A stretch of DNA of 64,000 bases from Microbacterium sp. H1-D42 (GCF_022637555.1 NZ_CP093342.1:1054001-1118000), one strand, 5' to 3'. Positions 49,294 through 58,420 are shown, counted from the first letter of the stretch. Notes: a model not told the origin generated them from the sequence alone. Translations and numbers: made by a program.

Positions 49294-50375
49294 GCTTCCT
49301 GCGCACTCTCGTCAGCCCACGCGGCGCGGTGTTCCTGCTGCTCGTGCTGCTGCTCGTGGCGGTCATGATCCTGAACCCCAACTTCGCAGAGCCCGGCCAG
49401 CTGATGCGCTTCATCCAGCGCGTCGCCCCCATCGCGATCGTCGCGATCGGGCAGTACTTCGTCATCGTCGCGGGGGAGTTCGACCTGTCACAGGGGTCGC
49501 TCATCACCGCTCAGGTGATCATCGCCGGCAACCTAGTCGGCGACGACGACGCGAAGACGATCCCCGTGCTGCTGCTGATGGTGGTCTTCGGCATCCTCGT
49601 CGGTCTCGCCAACGGCGTGCTTACCACGCTGCTGAAGGTGCCCTCCTTCATCGTCACCCTCGGCATGATGCTCGCCCTGCTCGGCGGGGCGATGTGGTGG
49701 ACAGGGGGAGCGGCCACCGGCAACCCGGCTGACAGCTTCCGGCAGATCGGTCGCGGCGGCATCCGCGATGTGCCCATCCTCGACTTCATCCCGTGGTCTG
49801 CACTGATCCTGATCGGCTGGCTGGCGCTCGCCATCTGGATCACCAAGCGCCCACTCGGCAAGCTGATCATCGCGATCGGCGACAACGCCCGCTCGGTCGA
49901 CTACGCGGGTGGCCGCCGCTCGTGGGTGACCACGCAGGCATTCGTCATCTCGTCGGTGTCGGCCACGATGTCGGCCGTGCTGCTGGTCGGATATGCCGGC
50001 GTGCACCCGTCGGTCGGACAGGGCTACGAGTTCATCGCGATCACCGCGGTGGTGCTCGGCGGCGTGGTGCTCGGCGGCGGACGCGGCTGGGTGGTCGCCG
50101 CGGCGGCCGGCGCGTTCGTGCTCGAAGCGCTGTTCATGCTGCTGAACATCCTCGGCGTCCCCTCGACGCTGCGCGACGCCGTGCAGGGCGTCATCATCAT
50201 CGCCGCAGTGGCGTACTCGGCCGTCGCCTTCCGGGCGCGTCGACGGGGCCGCCCCGCACAGTCTTCTCCCGATCAGGGGAAGGAGCCGGATCCGTCGCCC
50301 GACGATCCTGCTCGACAGTCCGCGACACCTGCCCTCACCTCCGAGGGATCCACACAGAACAGAGGAGAACAGTAA
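49290..50375 (+). CDS. sugar ABC transporter permease (RbsC-like) 2
   Basis: A 361-residue permease. Family segments are IAIVAIGQYFVIVAGEFDLS, LKVPSFIVTLGMML, and TAVVLGGVVLGGGRGW. It also carries a hydrophilic C-terminal tail (about 50 residues, rich in P, D and S). Its stop overlaps the start of the binding-protein gene by 1 nt (TAATG). Confidence 0.94.
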   Translation: MSFLRTLVSPRGAVFLLLVLLLVAVMILNPNFAEPGQLMRFIQRVAPIAIVAIGQYFVIVAGEFDLSQGSLITAQVIIAGNLVGDDDAKTIPVLLLMVVFGILVGLANGVLTTLLKVPSFIVTLGMMLALLGGAMWWTGGAATGNPADSFRQIGRGGIRDVPILDFIPWSALILIGWLALAIWITKRPLGKLIIAIGDNARSVDYAGGRRSWVTTQAFVISSVSATMSAVLLVGYAGVHPSVGQGYEFIAITAVVLGGVVLGGGRGWVVAAAAGAFVLEALFMLLNILGVPSTLRDAVQGVIIIAAVAYSAVAFRARRRGRPAQSSPDQGKEPDPSPDDPARQSATPALTSEGSTQNRGEQ

Positions 50376-51586
50376 TGCGTCGATCAATGAAGATCGCCAC
50401 CGCGGGGGTGGCCATCTTCGGTCTCATCGCGTTGGCCGGGTGCACGACCGACCCGTCTGTCGCGCCACCCGAGACCGAAGAGTCCGCAGCGCCCGAGACG
50501 CCCAGCGATGAGTGGTTCGACCAGGCGCTGTTCGACAAGCAGTTCGCCGAGCGCGACGTCACCCCCGAGGGTCCGTCGACGGAGCCGTATCTGCAGCACA
50601 TCAACGCCGAGATGGTCGACACCTCGAAGTTCAAGAGCGAGGGGGCCAAGAAGGCGTGCTTCGCGAACGCGTCGATCTCGAACCCATGGCGCCAGACCGG
50701 CTGGATCACCATGAACCAGCAGCTCAAAGTGCTGCAGGACTCCGGCGTCATCAGCGAGATGGAGACCCGCGACGCGCAGGACTCCGACGACACGCAGATC
50801 GCCGATATCGACTACTTCATCGCTGAGGGCGGCTGCGACGTCTTCCTCATCTCGCCGAACAGCACGGCCGCCATGACACCGGCCGTGGAGCGGGCCTGCG
50901 AGACGGGCAAGCCGGTCGTCGTCTTCGACCGCGGTGTGAACACCGACTGCCAGGTCACGTTCATCCACCCGATCGGCGGCTTCGCCTGGGGCATCGACAC
51001 GGCCGAATTCCTCATCGACAACCTCGAGAAGGGTGACAAGGTCGTGGCACTGCGGGTCCTGCCCGGCGTCGACGTGCTCGAGCACCGCTGGGCTGGGGCG
51101 AAGAAGCTGTTCGAAGAGGCCGGCATCGAGGCCACCGACCACTTCACAGGGGCCGACCCGGCCGAGATCAAGAACATCATCAGCGATGAGCTCGCCAAGG
51201 GTGACGTCGACGGAGTCTGGATGGATGCCGGTGACGGTGCCGTCGCGGCCATCGAGGCGTTCGAGGATGCCGGCGTCGACTACCCGGTGATGACCGGCGA
51301 GGACGAGATGAGCTTCCTGCGCAAGTGGAAGGAGACCGGCATGACGGCGCTCGCACCGGTGTATTCGAACTTCCAGTGGCGCACGCCGCTGCTCGCCGCG
51401 CAGAAGATCTTCGCAGGCGAAGAGGTGCCGAAGGAGTGGGTGCTGCCGCAGAGCCCGATCACCGAGGCGGAGCTCGACGACTACCTGCTGGCCAACGAGG
51501 GCATGCCCGACGGGCACTACGCCAAGTTCGGCGGCGAGAACCTGCCCGGCTACCCGCAGGTGTGGCAGGACCGGGTCATCCCGTAA
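50375..51586 (+). CDS. sugar-binding lipoprotein of the ABC transporter
   Basis: A 403-residue periplasmic-binding-type protein (cluster B, RbsB/XylF fold). It has a basic N-terminus, a hydrophobic segment and the lipobox LAGC (Cys23), followed by a Pro/Glu/Thr-rich linker. The mature body shows FLISPNSTAAMTPAVERACE, KPVVVFDRGVNTD and GVWMDAGDGAVAAIEAFEDAG. The start at 50375 has a strong AGAGGAG. A stem-loop follows the gene, which may keep its message more abundant than that of downstream genes. The sugar is not known. Confidence 0.93.
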   Translation: MRRSMKIATAGVAIFGLIALAGCTTDPSVAPPETEESAAPETPSDEWFDQALFDKQFAERDVTPEGPSTEPYLQHINAEMVDTSKFKSEGAKKACFANASISNPWRQTGWITMNQQLKVLQDSGVISEMETRDAQDSDDTQIADIDYFIAEGGCDVFLISPNSTAAMTPAVERACETGKPVVVFDRGVNTDCQVTFIHPIGGFAWGIDTAEFLIDNLEKGDKVVALRVLPGVDVLEHRWAGAKKLFEEAGIEATDHFTGADPAEIKNIISDELAKGDVDGVWMDAGDGAVAAIEAFEDAGVDYPVMTGEDEMSFLRKWKETGMTALAPVYSNFQWRTPLLAAQKIFAGEEVPKEWVLPQSPITEAELDDYLLANEGMPDGHYAKFGGENLPGYPQVWQDRVIP

Positions 51587-51597
51587 ACCGCAGTATC

Positions 51598-51633
51598 GTG
51601 TCCGGCAGTCGGTGGGGGTCGACTGCCGGACAC
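51598..51633 (+). terminator. stem-loop after the binding-protein gene (partial terminator)
   Basis: Perfect 14-bp stem GTGTCCGGCAGTCG / CGACTGCCGGACAC with an 8-nt loop GTGGGGGT. There is no T-run. It lies within an otherwise continuous gene series. Such intercistronic hairpins often stabilise the upstream message or cause partial termination. Confidence 0.65.
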
Positions 51634-51673
51634 GCCAGCGCACGATAGGACAGCTGACAGGAAGAGTGATCGG

Positions 51674-52525
51674 ATGCCACACGCATTGGCCGTCAACACG
51701 TGGGTGTGGACGTCGCCGCTGACAGACCAGACGCTCGAGCCGCTGGCGGCGAAGGCGGCCGCGATGGGCTACGACGCGCTCGAGCTGCCGCTGGAGAACG
51801 TCGGCGACTGGGATCCGTCACGCGCCCGTGACGTGCTGGATGCCCGTGGACTGCGGGCTGTCGTGGTCGGCGCCATGGGCCCAGGACGTTCCCTCATCGC
51901 CCGAGCCGGCGACGTCTCCGCCACGGCGGACTACCTGCGGGCCTGCATCGCCGCGGCCGCGGATCTCGGAGCGGGCGCGGTCGCGGGCCCGTTCTACGCC
52001 CCGACAGGTGTGACGTGGCGGATGGATGCTGACGAGCGCGCCGCGGTCATCCGCGAGCTGCGTGAGAACCTCGCCCCGCTGGTGGAGACGGCCGCCGAGT
52101 CGGGCATCGCGCTCGCCGTCGAGCCGCTGAACCGCTACGAGACCAGCGTGATCAACACCGTCGCGCAGGGTCTTGAGGCACTCGAGCCGCTGCTGGGTGC
52201 GGGGCTCGGGCTGGCGCTGGACACCTATCACCTGAACATCGAGGAGAAGAAGCCCACCGAGGCGATCCGCTCGGCGGCAGGGCACATAGCGCACGTGCAG
52301 GTGTGCGGCAGCGACCGCGGTGCGGTCGGCGATGATCACACCGACTGGCCAGCCACACTCGCGGCGCTTGCGGATGCCGGCTATCAGGGCATCCTTGGTC
52401 TGGAGAGCTTCACCGGCGAGAACGCGACCATCGCGGTCGCCGCTTCGGTGTGGCGACCGCTGGCGGCTTCGCAGGACGAGCTCGCCGAACGCAGCATCCG
52501 AGCGCTGCGCGCCCTGGGCGCCTGA
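51674..52525 (+). CDS. sugar epimerase/isomerase, D-psicose 3-epimerase-like TIM barrel
   Basis: A 283-residue AP-endonuclease-2/xylose-isomerase-like barrel. The four metal-site segments match D-tagatose/D-psicose 3-epimerases: Glu in AVEPLNRYET, Asp in ALDTYHLNIEE, His in HVQVCGSDRG, and Glu in LGLESFTGE. A C-3 epimerase of a ketose or a keto-sugar is therefore likely. It lies in the same direction 87 bp after the binding protein and 42 bp before a second barrel gene. Confidence 0.86.
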   Translation: MPHALAVNTWVWTSPLTDQTLEPLAAKAAAMGYDALELPLENVGDWDPSRARDVLDARGLRAVVVGAMGPGRSLIARAGDVSATADYLRACIAAAADLGAGAVAGPFYAPTGVTWRMDADERAAVIRELRENLAPLVETAAESGIALAVEPLNRYETSVINTVAQGLEALEPLLGAGLGLALDTYHLNIEEKKPTEAIRSAAGHIAHVQVCGSDRGAVGDDHTDWPATLAALADAGYQGILGLESFTGENATIAVAASVWRPLAASQDELAERSIRALRALGA

Positions 52526-52567
52526 CTCGACACGTCACGACCCACCCACGTAACGCGAAGGAGCGAC

Positions 52568-53575
52568 ATGGCACACCACCCCGTCACCCTGTTCACCGGC
52601 CAGTGGGCCGATCTGCCGTTCGAGGAGGTCGCGCGGCTCGCGGCATCCTGGGGGTATGACGGCCTCGAGGTCGCAGCCTCCGGTGACCATCTCGATCTGA
52701 AGCGCGCCGACGAGGACGACGCGTATCTGGCATCCCGCAAGGAGATCCTCGATCGGCACGGGCTGAAGATCTTCGCGATCTCGAACCACCTCGCCGGTCA
52801 AGCCGTGTGCGATGCGCCGATCGACTTCCGCCACCAGGCGATCCTGCGCGACTACGTGTGGGGCGATGGCGACGCCGAAGGGGTGCGGGAGCGCGCCGCT
52901 GAAGACATGAAGCGCGCCGCGCGGGTGGCGCGCAAGCTCGACATCGACACCGTCGTCGGATTCACCGGCTCGTCGATCTGGCAGTATGTGGCGATGTTTC
53001 CGCCGGTGGCCGCATCGGTCATCGAGGGCGGTTTCGAGGACTTCGCCGCACGCTGGAATCCGATCCTCGACGTGTTCGACGGTGAGGGCGTGCGCTTCGC
53101 GCACGAGGTGCACCCGAGCGAGATCGCCTACGACTACTGGAGCTCGGTGCGCGCGCTGGAGGCGATCGACCACCGCAGTGCCTTCGGCTTCAACTGGGAC
53201 CCGTCGCACATGATGTGGCAGAACATCGACCCGGTCGGCTTCATCTGGGACTTTCAGGACCGCATCTATCACGTGGACTGCAAGGACACCAGGATGCGCC
53301 CGCAGAACGGCAGGGCAGGCGTGCTCGGCTCGCACCTGCCGTGGGGAGACCCGCGCCGAGGGTGGGATTTCGTCTCGACAGGGCACGGAGACGTGCCCTG
53401 GGAGGACGCGTTCCGCGCGCTGGACGCGATCGGCTACGCCGGACCCATCTCGATCGAATGGGAGGATGCCGGCATGGACCGCCTGCACGGCGCGGCCGAG
53501 GCCGTCAAGTACGTGCGCTCGCTGCTGTGGTCGGCACCCGAGGCCGCGTTCGACTCGGCCTTCAGCAATCAGTGA
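52568..53575 (+). CDS. sugar phosphate isomerase/epimerase family TIM barrel (IolE/IolI-like)
   Basis: A 335-residue barrel. Predicted metal ligands lie in [13 protein letters not shown] (Glu), [12 protein letters not shown] (Asp/His), IYHVDCKD (His/Asp) and SIEWEDAGM (Glu). It is about 50 residues longer than its neighbour, with a distinct insertion ([16 protein letters not shown]). It belongs to the group of large isomerases that are regular partners of Gfo/Idh/MocA enzymes. GAAGGAG lies 8 bp before the ATG. The reaction is not known. Confidence 0.86.
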   Translation: MAHHPVTLFTGQWADLPFEEVARLAASWGYDGLEVAASGDHLDLKRADEDDAYLASRKEILDRHGLKIFAISNHLAGQAVCDAPIDFRHQAILRDYVWGDGDAEGVRERAAEDMKRAARVARKLDIDTVVGFTGSSIWQYVAMFPPVAASVIEGGFEDFAARWNPILDVFDGEGVRFAHEVHPSEIAYDYWSSVRALEAIDHRSAFGFNWDPSHMMWQNIDPVGFIWDFQDRIYHVDCKDTRMRPQNGRAGVLGSHLPWGDPRRGWDFVSTGHGDVPWEDAFRALDAIGYAGPISIEWEDAGMDRLHGAAEAVKYVRSLLWSAPEAAFDSAFSNQ

Positions 53576-53583
53576 TCTGTGAG

Positions 53584-53615
53584 CACCGTGCCATACCCGC
53601 TAGTATGGCACGGTG
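53584..53615. promoter_or_regulatory. TetR operator 1
   Basis: Inverted repeat with 13-bp perfect arms CACCGTGCCATAC and GTATGGCACGGTG around CCGCTA, 12 bp before the TetR start codon. The inner half-sites CCATAC-N6-GTATGG recur before the next gene at 54275. Autoregulation by the TetR protein is the obvious reading. Confidence 0.85.
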
Positions 53616-53627
53616 TACTGTGGCGGC

Positions 53628-54230
53628 ATGACTCTCCGCGCCACCACAGAACCCGCAAAGGCGGAATCGCTCGCGATCGCCGCTTTCGAGCTCTTCTCCA
53701 CGCGCGGCATCGATGGCGTGAGCATGGACGATGTCGCCGCTCGCGCCGGGGTCACCAAGGGCAGCCTCTATTGGCACTACTCGTCGAAGAAGGAGATCAT
53801 CCTCGCGGCCTGCGTGCAGTACTACGCCCGCTGGCGCGTGCAGATGGCCGAGGCGACCGAGCAGACATCAGCGCCCTGGGATCGTGTGGTGGCGGCGGTG
53901 GAGTTCTCCGTGCACAGCTGTCTTCTCGATGAGGCCAACCGGGTCTTCACCACTGAGATCGTCGCGCTGGCGCTCTACGACACGGAAGTCCGTGCGAGCT
54001 GGTCCGGATTCCTGGACGAGACCGAGCGGCTCTTCCTCGGCCTCACCCACCGCGCCGTCGGAGCGGGCCAGCTCAAGTGCGACGACGTCGATCGCGCAGT
54101 CGAGCTCCTGTTGGCGGCCATGGAGGGTGTGAAGCAGCTGACGCTGTTCCGCCCGCGGTACGCCGCCGGCGACAGTGCGGAGCGCACGACCCGGTCGCTC
54201 CTGTCCCTGTTGGGTGCGCCCACGGCCTGA
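53628..54230 (+). CDS. TetR family regulator of the adjacent isomerase gene
   Basis: A 200-residue regulator. The helix-turn-helix covers about residues 10-55 (IAAFELFSTRGIDGVSMDDV, AGVTKGSLYWHYSSKKEII). The C-terminal ligand domain is helical. The ATG at 53628 follows the operator; an in-frame ATG at 53613 lies inside it and is rejected. Two copies of the same operator core, before this gene and before the next, indicate that it controls both. Confidence 0.9.
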   Translation: MTLRATTEPAKAESLAIAAFELFSTRGIDGVSMDDVAARAGVTKGSLYWHYSSKKEIILAACVQYYARWRVQMAEATEQTSAPWDRVVAAVEFSVHSCLLDEANRVFTTEIVALALYDTEVRASWSGFLDETERLFLGLTHRAVGAGQLKCDDVDRAVELLLAAMEGVKQLTLFRPRYAAGDSAERTTRSLLSLLGAPTA

Positions 54231-54274
54231 TTGCTTCCCTTGCCGCGCGCAACGGTGCTAGAGTCAGGCCAACA

Positions 54275-54292
54275 CCATACCGGCGAGTATGG
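54275..54292. promoter_or_regulatory. TetR operator 2
   Basis: CCATAC-CGGCGA-GTATGG: same half-sites and same 6-nt spacing as the operator at 53584, but without its outer arms. It lies about 100 bp before the isomerase start and just after a TAGAGT hexamer (54259-54264) that could be a -10 box. A bound repressor would then block transcription. Confidence 0.82.
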
Positions 54293-54390
54293 AGAATCTC
54301 GGCTCTGAACACCCGGAAACGCGGAAGAGTACCCCGCAGGGTGTACGGCCGCGTATGTGAATCGGCGTGACATCCAATGGAGGAGAAGCA

Positions 54391-55257
54391 ATGAAGATCG
54401 GTTTCCACACAGACGCATTCAACTCGGCGTTCTGGTCGTTCGAGAACTCGCTGCAGTGGGCGCAGAAGAACGACGTGCACTTCATCGAGTGCGGGTTGAT
54501 CGATGGTGTGAGTTGGATCCACGGCCTCGGCTATCAGCCGCACGTGGCGCTCTATGAAGACCCGATGCTGCTGCGCCGCAAGATGGACTCCTACGGCGTG
54601 AGCTTCTCATCGGTGGATGCTGCATTCCCGCTGTCCGGCCTGGACGGGCCGCTGCGCGGGGTGCCCTACATCATGAAGTCCATCGCCTGGGCGGCTCAGG
54701 TCGGGGCGCCATTCGTGGACACGACCGACGGCCTGCACAAGCCGGAGGGCCTCAGTGACGACGAGGCGATGGAGCAGATGAAGCGCAGCTACGGGCAGAT
54801 CATGGAGGTTGCAGAGGCGCACGGTGTCGGTGTGAACATCGAACCGCACGGGTACTTCACGACGAACCCCGACCAGATGGAGCGGATGCTCGACTTCGTT
54901 GACTCACCGTTGCTGGGGATGAACCTCGACACGGGCAACACCTTCATCGCCGGCCAGGATCCGGTGGCATTCACTGCGCGCTTCGTCGACCGCATCCGCC
55001 ACGTCCACATCAAGGACGTCTCGCAGGAACTGGCGGATGCCGTCCGCGGCGGCCAGACCGGAATCGCCCTGAGTCACTGTGCGATCGGTGATGGCGTGAA
55101 CGCCGACAACATCCGACAGATCCTCACCCTGCTGCATGAGAACGGCTACGACGGCGGACTCGCAATCGAGTGCGAGGGTCAGGCGGGTCCCATGCTCGAG
55201 AAGTCCGTCGCCTGGCTCCGTGCCACTCTCGACGATCTGGGCATTCCGCACGAGTGA
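54391..55257 (+). CDS. sugar phosphate isomerase/epimerase family TIM barrel (TetR-regulated)
   Basis: A 288-residue barrel. Metal-site segments are VNIEPHGYFTTN (Glu), GMNLDTGNTFIAG (Asp), RHVHIKDVS (His) and LAIECEGQ (Glu). The ATG at 54391 has GGAGGAGAAG just upstream. It is the third such barrel in 3.6 kb but has its own promoter and regulator, so it probably serves a related yet separately induced sugar. The substrate is unknown. Confidence 0.87.
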   Translation: MKIGFHTDAFNSAFWSFENSLQWAQKNDVHFIECGLIDGVSWIHGLGYQPHVALYEDPMLLRRKMDSYGVSFSSVDAAFPLSGLDGPLRGVPYIMKSIAWAAQVGAPFVDTTDGLHKPEGLSDDEAMEQMKRSYGQIMEVAEAHGVGVNIEPHGYFTTNPDQMERMLDFVDSPLLGMNLDTGNTFIAGQDPVAFTARFVDRIRHVHIKDVSQELADAVRGGQTGIALSHCAIGDGVNADNIRQILTLLHENGYDGGLAIECEGQAGPMLEKSVAWLRATLDDLGIPHE

Positions 55258-55281
55258 GCCGGACGAGCTCGACAGGTCGCA

Positions 55282-55322
55282 GATGACGCGGGCGCCGGAG
55301 AGGCTCCGGCGCCCGCGTCATC
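55282..55322. terminator. terminator between convergent genes
   Basis: Perfect 18-bp stem GATGACGCGGGCGCCGGA / TCCGGCGCCCGCGTCATC, loop GAGGC. It lies between the isomerase gene and the convergent AmiE-like gene and can stop both. Confidence 0.85.
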
Positions 55323-55333
55323 GTGTGGCGATG

Positions 55334-57115
55334 TCAGCGGCTCACCTCGGTGAAGCCGTCCGCGGTGAATGCGGCTCGATCGGCCTCGCCGTTGACGACG
55401 ACGCGTCGGCCGTCTCGCAGCATCACGCTGTCGACGAAGGCGCCGCGCCCCTGAGTATTGGCGTCGGTCGTGTACCGCCAGCGGAGCGAGTCCACACCCT
55501 CTGGCAGGGTCGCCTCTGCCTGACCCCAATCACGGTTGCCCTGGTTGTTGAACGTGCCGTCGGTCTCGACGACGCGCCCGTGATGGGCATGGCCGTGGCC
55601 GAAACGAACAGTGAAGGGCACGAGCGACCAGGTCTCACCGCGGTCTGTCGATGCCTCCAGAGCGAACACGTCGGTCGATTCGAGGTCGGCGAACACATCG
55701 AACGAGACGGACCTGTCGGTCCCGGCCGGCAGGGCCACCGAGAGCGTGTGCTCGGCAGCATCCTGCGTGCCACTGAACCACTCCGTCCGGCCTCGCTGCG
55801 CCGAGACCGACATCGACGCTGCGAGCCCCTGAGCGATCGCCCGACGCGACGGGTTGTTCGAGCCCCAGCTGCGGCTCGGATGCACCCGGTTCGTCAACAG
55901 CACCGCGAACGAGCGGGACGTGAAGTCGATCACCAGTGACGTGCCGGTGTAGCCGGTGTGCCCGGCCGTGGAACCGGCAGCGAGCCCGCCCATGTACCAG
56001 AGCTGGTTCAGCTCGAAGCCGAGCCCGTGGGAGTCACCGGGAAACGCCGTGTTCTCATCTGTGATCATCGCCTTCACCGACTGCTCTGACAGGATCCGCT
56101 TCCCACCGTAGATTCCGCCGTTCAGCATCGTCTGCGCGAGGATCGACATGTCACCGGCCGTGGAGAACACGCCGGCGTGGCCGGCCACGCCGCCAAGGCT
56201 CCACGCGTTCTCGTCGTGCACCTCGCCCCACACCATGCCCCGATCGGGGGAGGTCTGGTATTCGGTGGCGGCGATGCGCGGCTTCAGTCGCGGATCCGGG
56301 TTGTACCCGGTGTCGACCATCTGCAGCGGATCGGTGATTCCCCGCTCGACGAGCACATCCAGAGACCGACCGGTGAGGTGCTCGGCCAGCACGCCGAGCG
56401 CGATCAGGTTCAGGTCGGAATACTCGTACACCGTGCCAGGCGGGTTCTTCACCGGCACGTCCATCACTGCATTGATGCGGGCGTCCTTGTCGGGATACGC
56501 GCTCCACAGTGGCAGCCATGACACCAATCCTGAGGTGTGCGTGAGCATCTGACGGATGGTGATGGACTCCTTGCCCCCGTTCGCGAACTCGGGCAGATAG
56601 CTGCCATAGGTGGCGTCGAGATCGACGTCGCCCTTCTCCACCAGCTGCATGATCACGATCGAGGTGAACAGCTTGCTCACCGACGCCATGTCGTAGATGG
56701 TCTTCTGGTGCGCCTCGATCTGCTGGTTCTCCGGCAGCTTGGTGCTGCCGTCGACGTAGAGCAGTGAGTACCCCGTGCTGTGCTCGCTGACGATCCGGCC
56801 CTGGTGGCCCATCACGCCGACCGCGGAGGCGTACATCGGCTTCACCCCCGGACCGGTCGGCGCGGCGAAGCCGTCGATCGCCGCCCAGGCAGCTTCGATC
56901 GGTGCCGGATCGAGGCCGAGCGCCTCGGGGGAACTCGTCCGCAAGGTGGTCGATCCCTTCATGAACCCTTCGAAGGGGGCATCGAACTGTCCGGTGCGTC
57001 CCTGCCCGGTGGCATCCGCGACGGCCGGTGCCATCGAGCCCGTCGCCAGCAGCCCCGCCGTGGCGAGCCCGACGAGGGTGAGGCCGATCCGGCCACTCGT
57101 GACGCGGCGCGTCAT
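55334..57115 (-). CDS. amiE: exported serine hydrolase of the beta-lactamase family, AmiE-like
   Basis: A 593-residue secreted enzyme with a signal peptide (residues 1-34, ending AVADA). The serine-hydrolase fold has the SxxK motif Ser145-Val-Ser-Lys148 (MASVSKLF), the Tyr232-Ser-Asp motif (YEYSDLNL) and HTGYTGTS near the third motif. In Bacillus subtilis AmiE (YbbE) of this family removes the peptide from MurNAc and acts with NamZ and NagZ, which are exactly the two upstream genes here. The C-terminal ~150 residues form an extra beta-rich domain not needed for the fold. The start at 57115 overlaps the namZ stop by 4 nt. Confidence 0.85.
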   Translation of the reverse strand: MTRRVTSGRIGLTLVGLATAGLLATGSMAPAVADATGQGRTGQFDAPFEGFMKGSTTLRTSSPEALGLDPAPIEAAWAAIDGFAAPTGPGVKPMYASAVGVMGHQGRIVSEHSTGYSLLYVDGSTKLPENQQIEAHQKTIYDMASVSKLFTSIVIMQLVEKGDVDLDATYGSYLPEFANGGKESITIRQMLTHTSGLVSWLPLWSAYPDKDARINAVMDVPVKNPPGTVYEYSDLNLIALGVLAEHLTGRSLDVLVERGITDPLQMVDTGYNPDPRLKPRIAATEYQTSPDRGMVWGEVHDENAWSLGGVAGHAGVFSTAGDMSILAQTMLNGGIYGGKRILSEQSVKAMITDENTAFPGDSHGLGFELNQLWYMGGLAAGSTAGHTGYTGTSLVIDFTSRSFAVLLTNRVHPSRSWGSNNPSRRAIAQGLAASMSVSAQRGRTEWFSGTQDAAEHTLSVALPAGTDRSVSFDVFADLESTDVFALEASTDRGETWSLVPFTVRFGHGHAHHGRVVETDGTFNNQGNRDWGQAEATLPEGVDSLRWRYTTDANTQGRGAFVDSVMLRDGRRVVVNGEADRAAFTADGFTEVSR

Positions 57116-58416
57116 CGCGGTCCGCCGTACAGCAGGTACGGCCGGGTGTCGGCCACGAACTTGCGCAGCTCCGGCTGCCAGGCGGCGATGATCTCCTCCG
57201 CCGAGGCGCCGGCCTCCAGCTGCTCCTGGAACCGGCCCGAGCCCGTGAGCAGGCCGATCCACCGGCCGCCGTCGCCGCGCCAGGCGAATTCCGGATATAT
57301 CCGGCGGGCCTCGACGAGCATGTGCGTCGCGACCTCGATGGCGTCGACCTTCTCAGCATCCATGATGTGCACCTGCACACCGGCGCACACCTTGCCCGAG
57401 TTCTTCGAGAACGTCGGCGTGAAGTACGCCTCGCGGAACTCGACGCCGGCAAGCTTTCGCGCATTCAGCGCCTCGGCCCATCGATGGTCGAGGTAGGGGG
57501 CGCCGATCAGCTCGAACGGGCGGGTGGTGCCGCGCCCCTCCGACCAGTCCGTCGCCTCCACCATGCCGGTGCCCGGATACAGCACGGCCGTCTGCGGGGT
57601 CGGCATGTTGGGCGACGGTGGAATCCACCGGTCGGCCTGATCGGGGCCGACCATCTCGCGACGCCAGCCCTTGACCTTCACCACCTGCAGGTCGCTGAGC
57701 TTCTGCTGTCCGGCACGCTCCATGAAGGTGGCGTTGAAGAACTGCGCGAGCTCACCCACCGTCATGCCGTGCTGCTGCGAGATCTCCAGCAGTCCGACCC
57801 CTGAGGTGTATCCCTGCTGCAGCACCGGGCCTCGTGCCCGTCCGCCGAGCGGGTTGGGGCGGTCGAGCACGACGAAGCGCAGATCGCCGACCTGCGAAGC
57901 CGCCTGCATGGCCGTCCACATCGTCCAGATATAGGTGTAGAAGCGCACGCCGACATCGCGGATGTCGAACACGATCGTGTCGACACCGGCCGTGGTGAAG
58001 AATCCGGCCAGCTTGGTCACCGTCGCGCCGTACGCGTCGTAGACGGTGACCCCTGTGCGCGGATCGGTGAACGTCTCCTCGGCCTCGCCGGCCTGCGCGG
58101 TACCGCGGAAGCCGTGCTCGGGACCGAACACGGCCGCGAGGTCGACGCCCTTGGCGTGCATGTCGTCCACGATGCTGGTGAAGTCCTGCAGCACCCCGGT
58201 GGGGTTGGTGATGACGCCGACCTTGCGGCCGGCGAACATCCGCCAGTCGTCTGCGGCGGCGAGGTCGGCGCCGGTGCGCAGACTGCGGCCGCGGCCAGTG
58301 GATGCCACGTTCGAGCCGTTCGCGAAGGTGGCGCCTCCTGTGGTCGCCACACCCGCGGCGGCGGTGGCCGCGGCGACACCCGCGGCGCGGAAGATTCCTC
58401 GTCTGCTGATGCTCAT
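57112..58416 (-). CDS. namZ: exo-beta-N-acetylmuramidase NamZ (DUF1343, GH171), Tat-exported
   Basis: A 434-residue enzyme of the YbbC/DUF1343 family, which removes MurNAc from the non-reducing end of peptidoglycan fragments. A Tat signal (SRRGIFRAAG, residues 4-13, then an Ala-rich core) directs it outside. Family blocks are KVGVITNPTGVLQDF, VFGPEHGFRGTAQAGE, DIRDVGVRFYTYIWTMW, VVLDRPNPLGG and TDWSEGRGTTRPFELIGAP. It lies 4 bp after nagZ and overlaps the AmiE-like gene. The specific activity is inferred from family and context. Confidence 0.9.
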   Translation of the reverse strand: MSISRRGIFRAAGVAAATAAAGVATTGGATFANGSNVASTGRGRSLRTGADLAAADDWRMFAGRKVGVITNPTGVLQDFTSIVDDMHAKGVDLAAVFGPEHGFRGTAQAGEAEETFTDPRTGVTVYDAYGATVTKLAGFFTTAGVDTIVFDIRDVGVRFYTYIWTMWTAMQAASQVGDLRFVVLDRPNPLGGRARGPVLQQGYTSGVGLLEISQQHGMTVGELAQFFNATFMERAGQQKLSDLQVVKVKGWRREMVGPDQADRWIPPSPNMPTPQTAVLYPGTGMVEATDWSEGRGTTRPFELIGAPYLDHRWAEALNARKLAGVEFREAYFTPTFSKNSGKVCAGVQVHIMDAEKVDAIEVATHMLVEARRIYPEFAWRGDGGRWIGLLTGSGRFQEQLEAGASAEEIIAAWQPELRKFVADTRPYLLYGGPR

Positions 58417-58420
58417 GACC

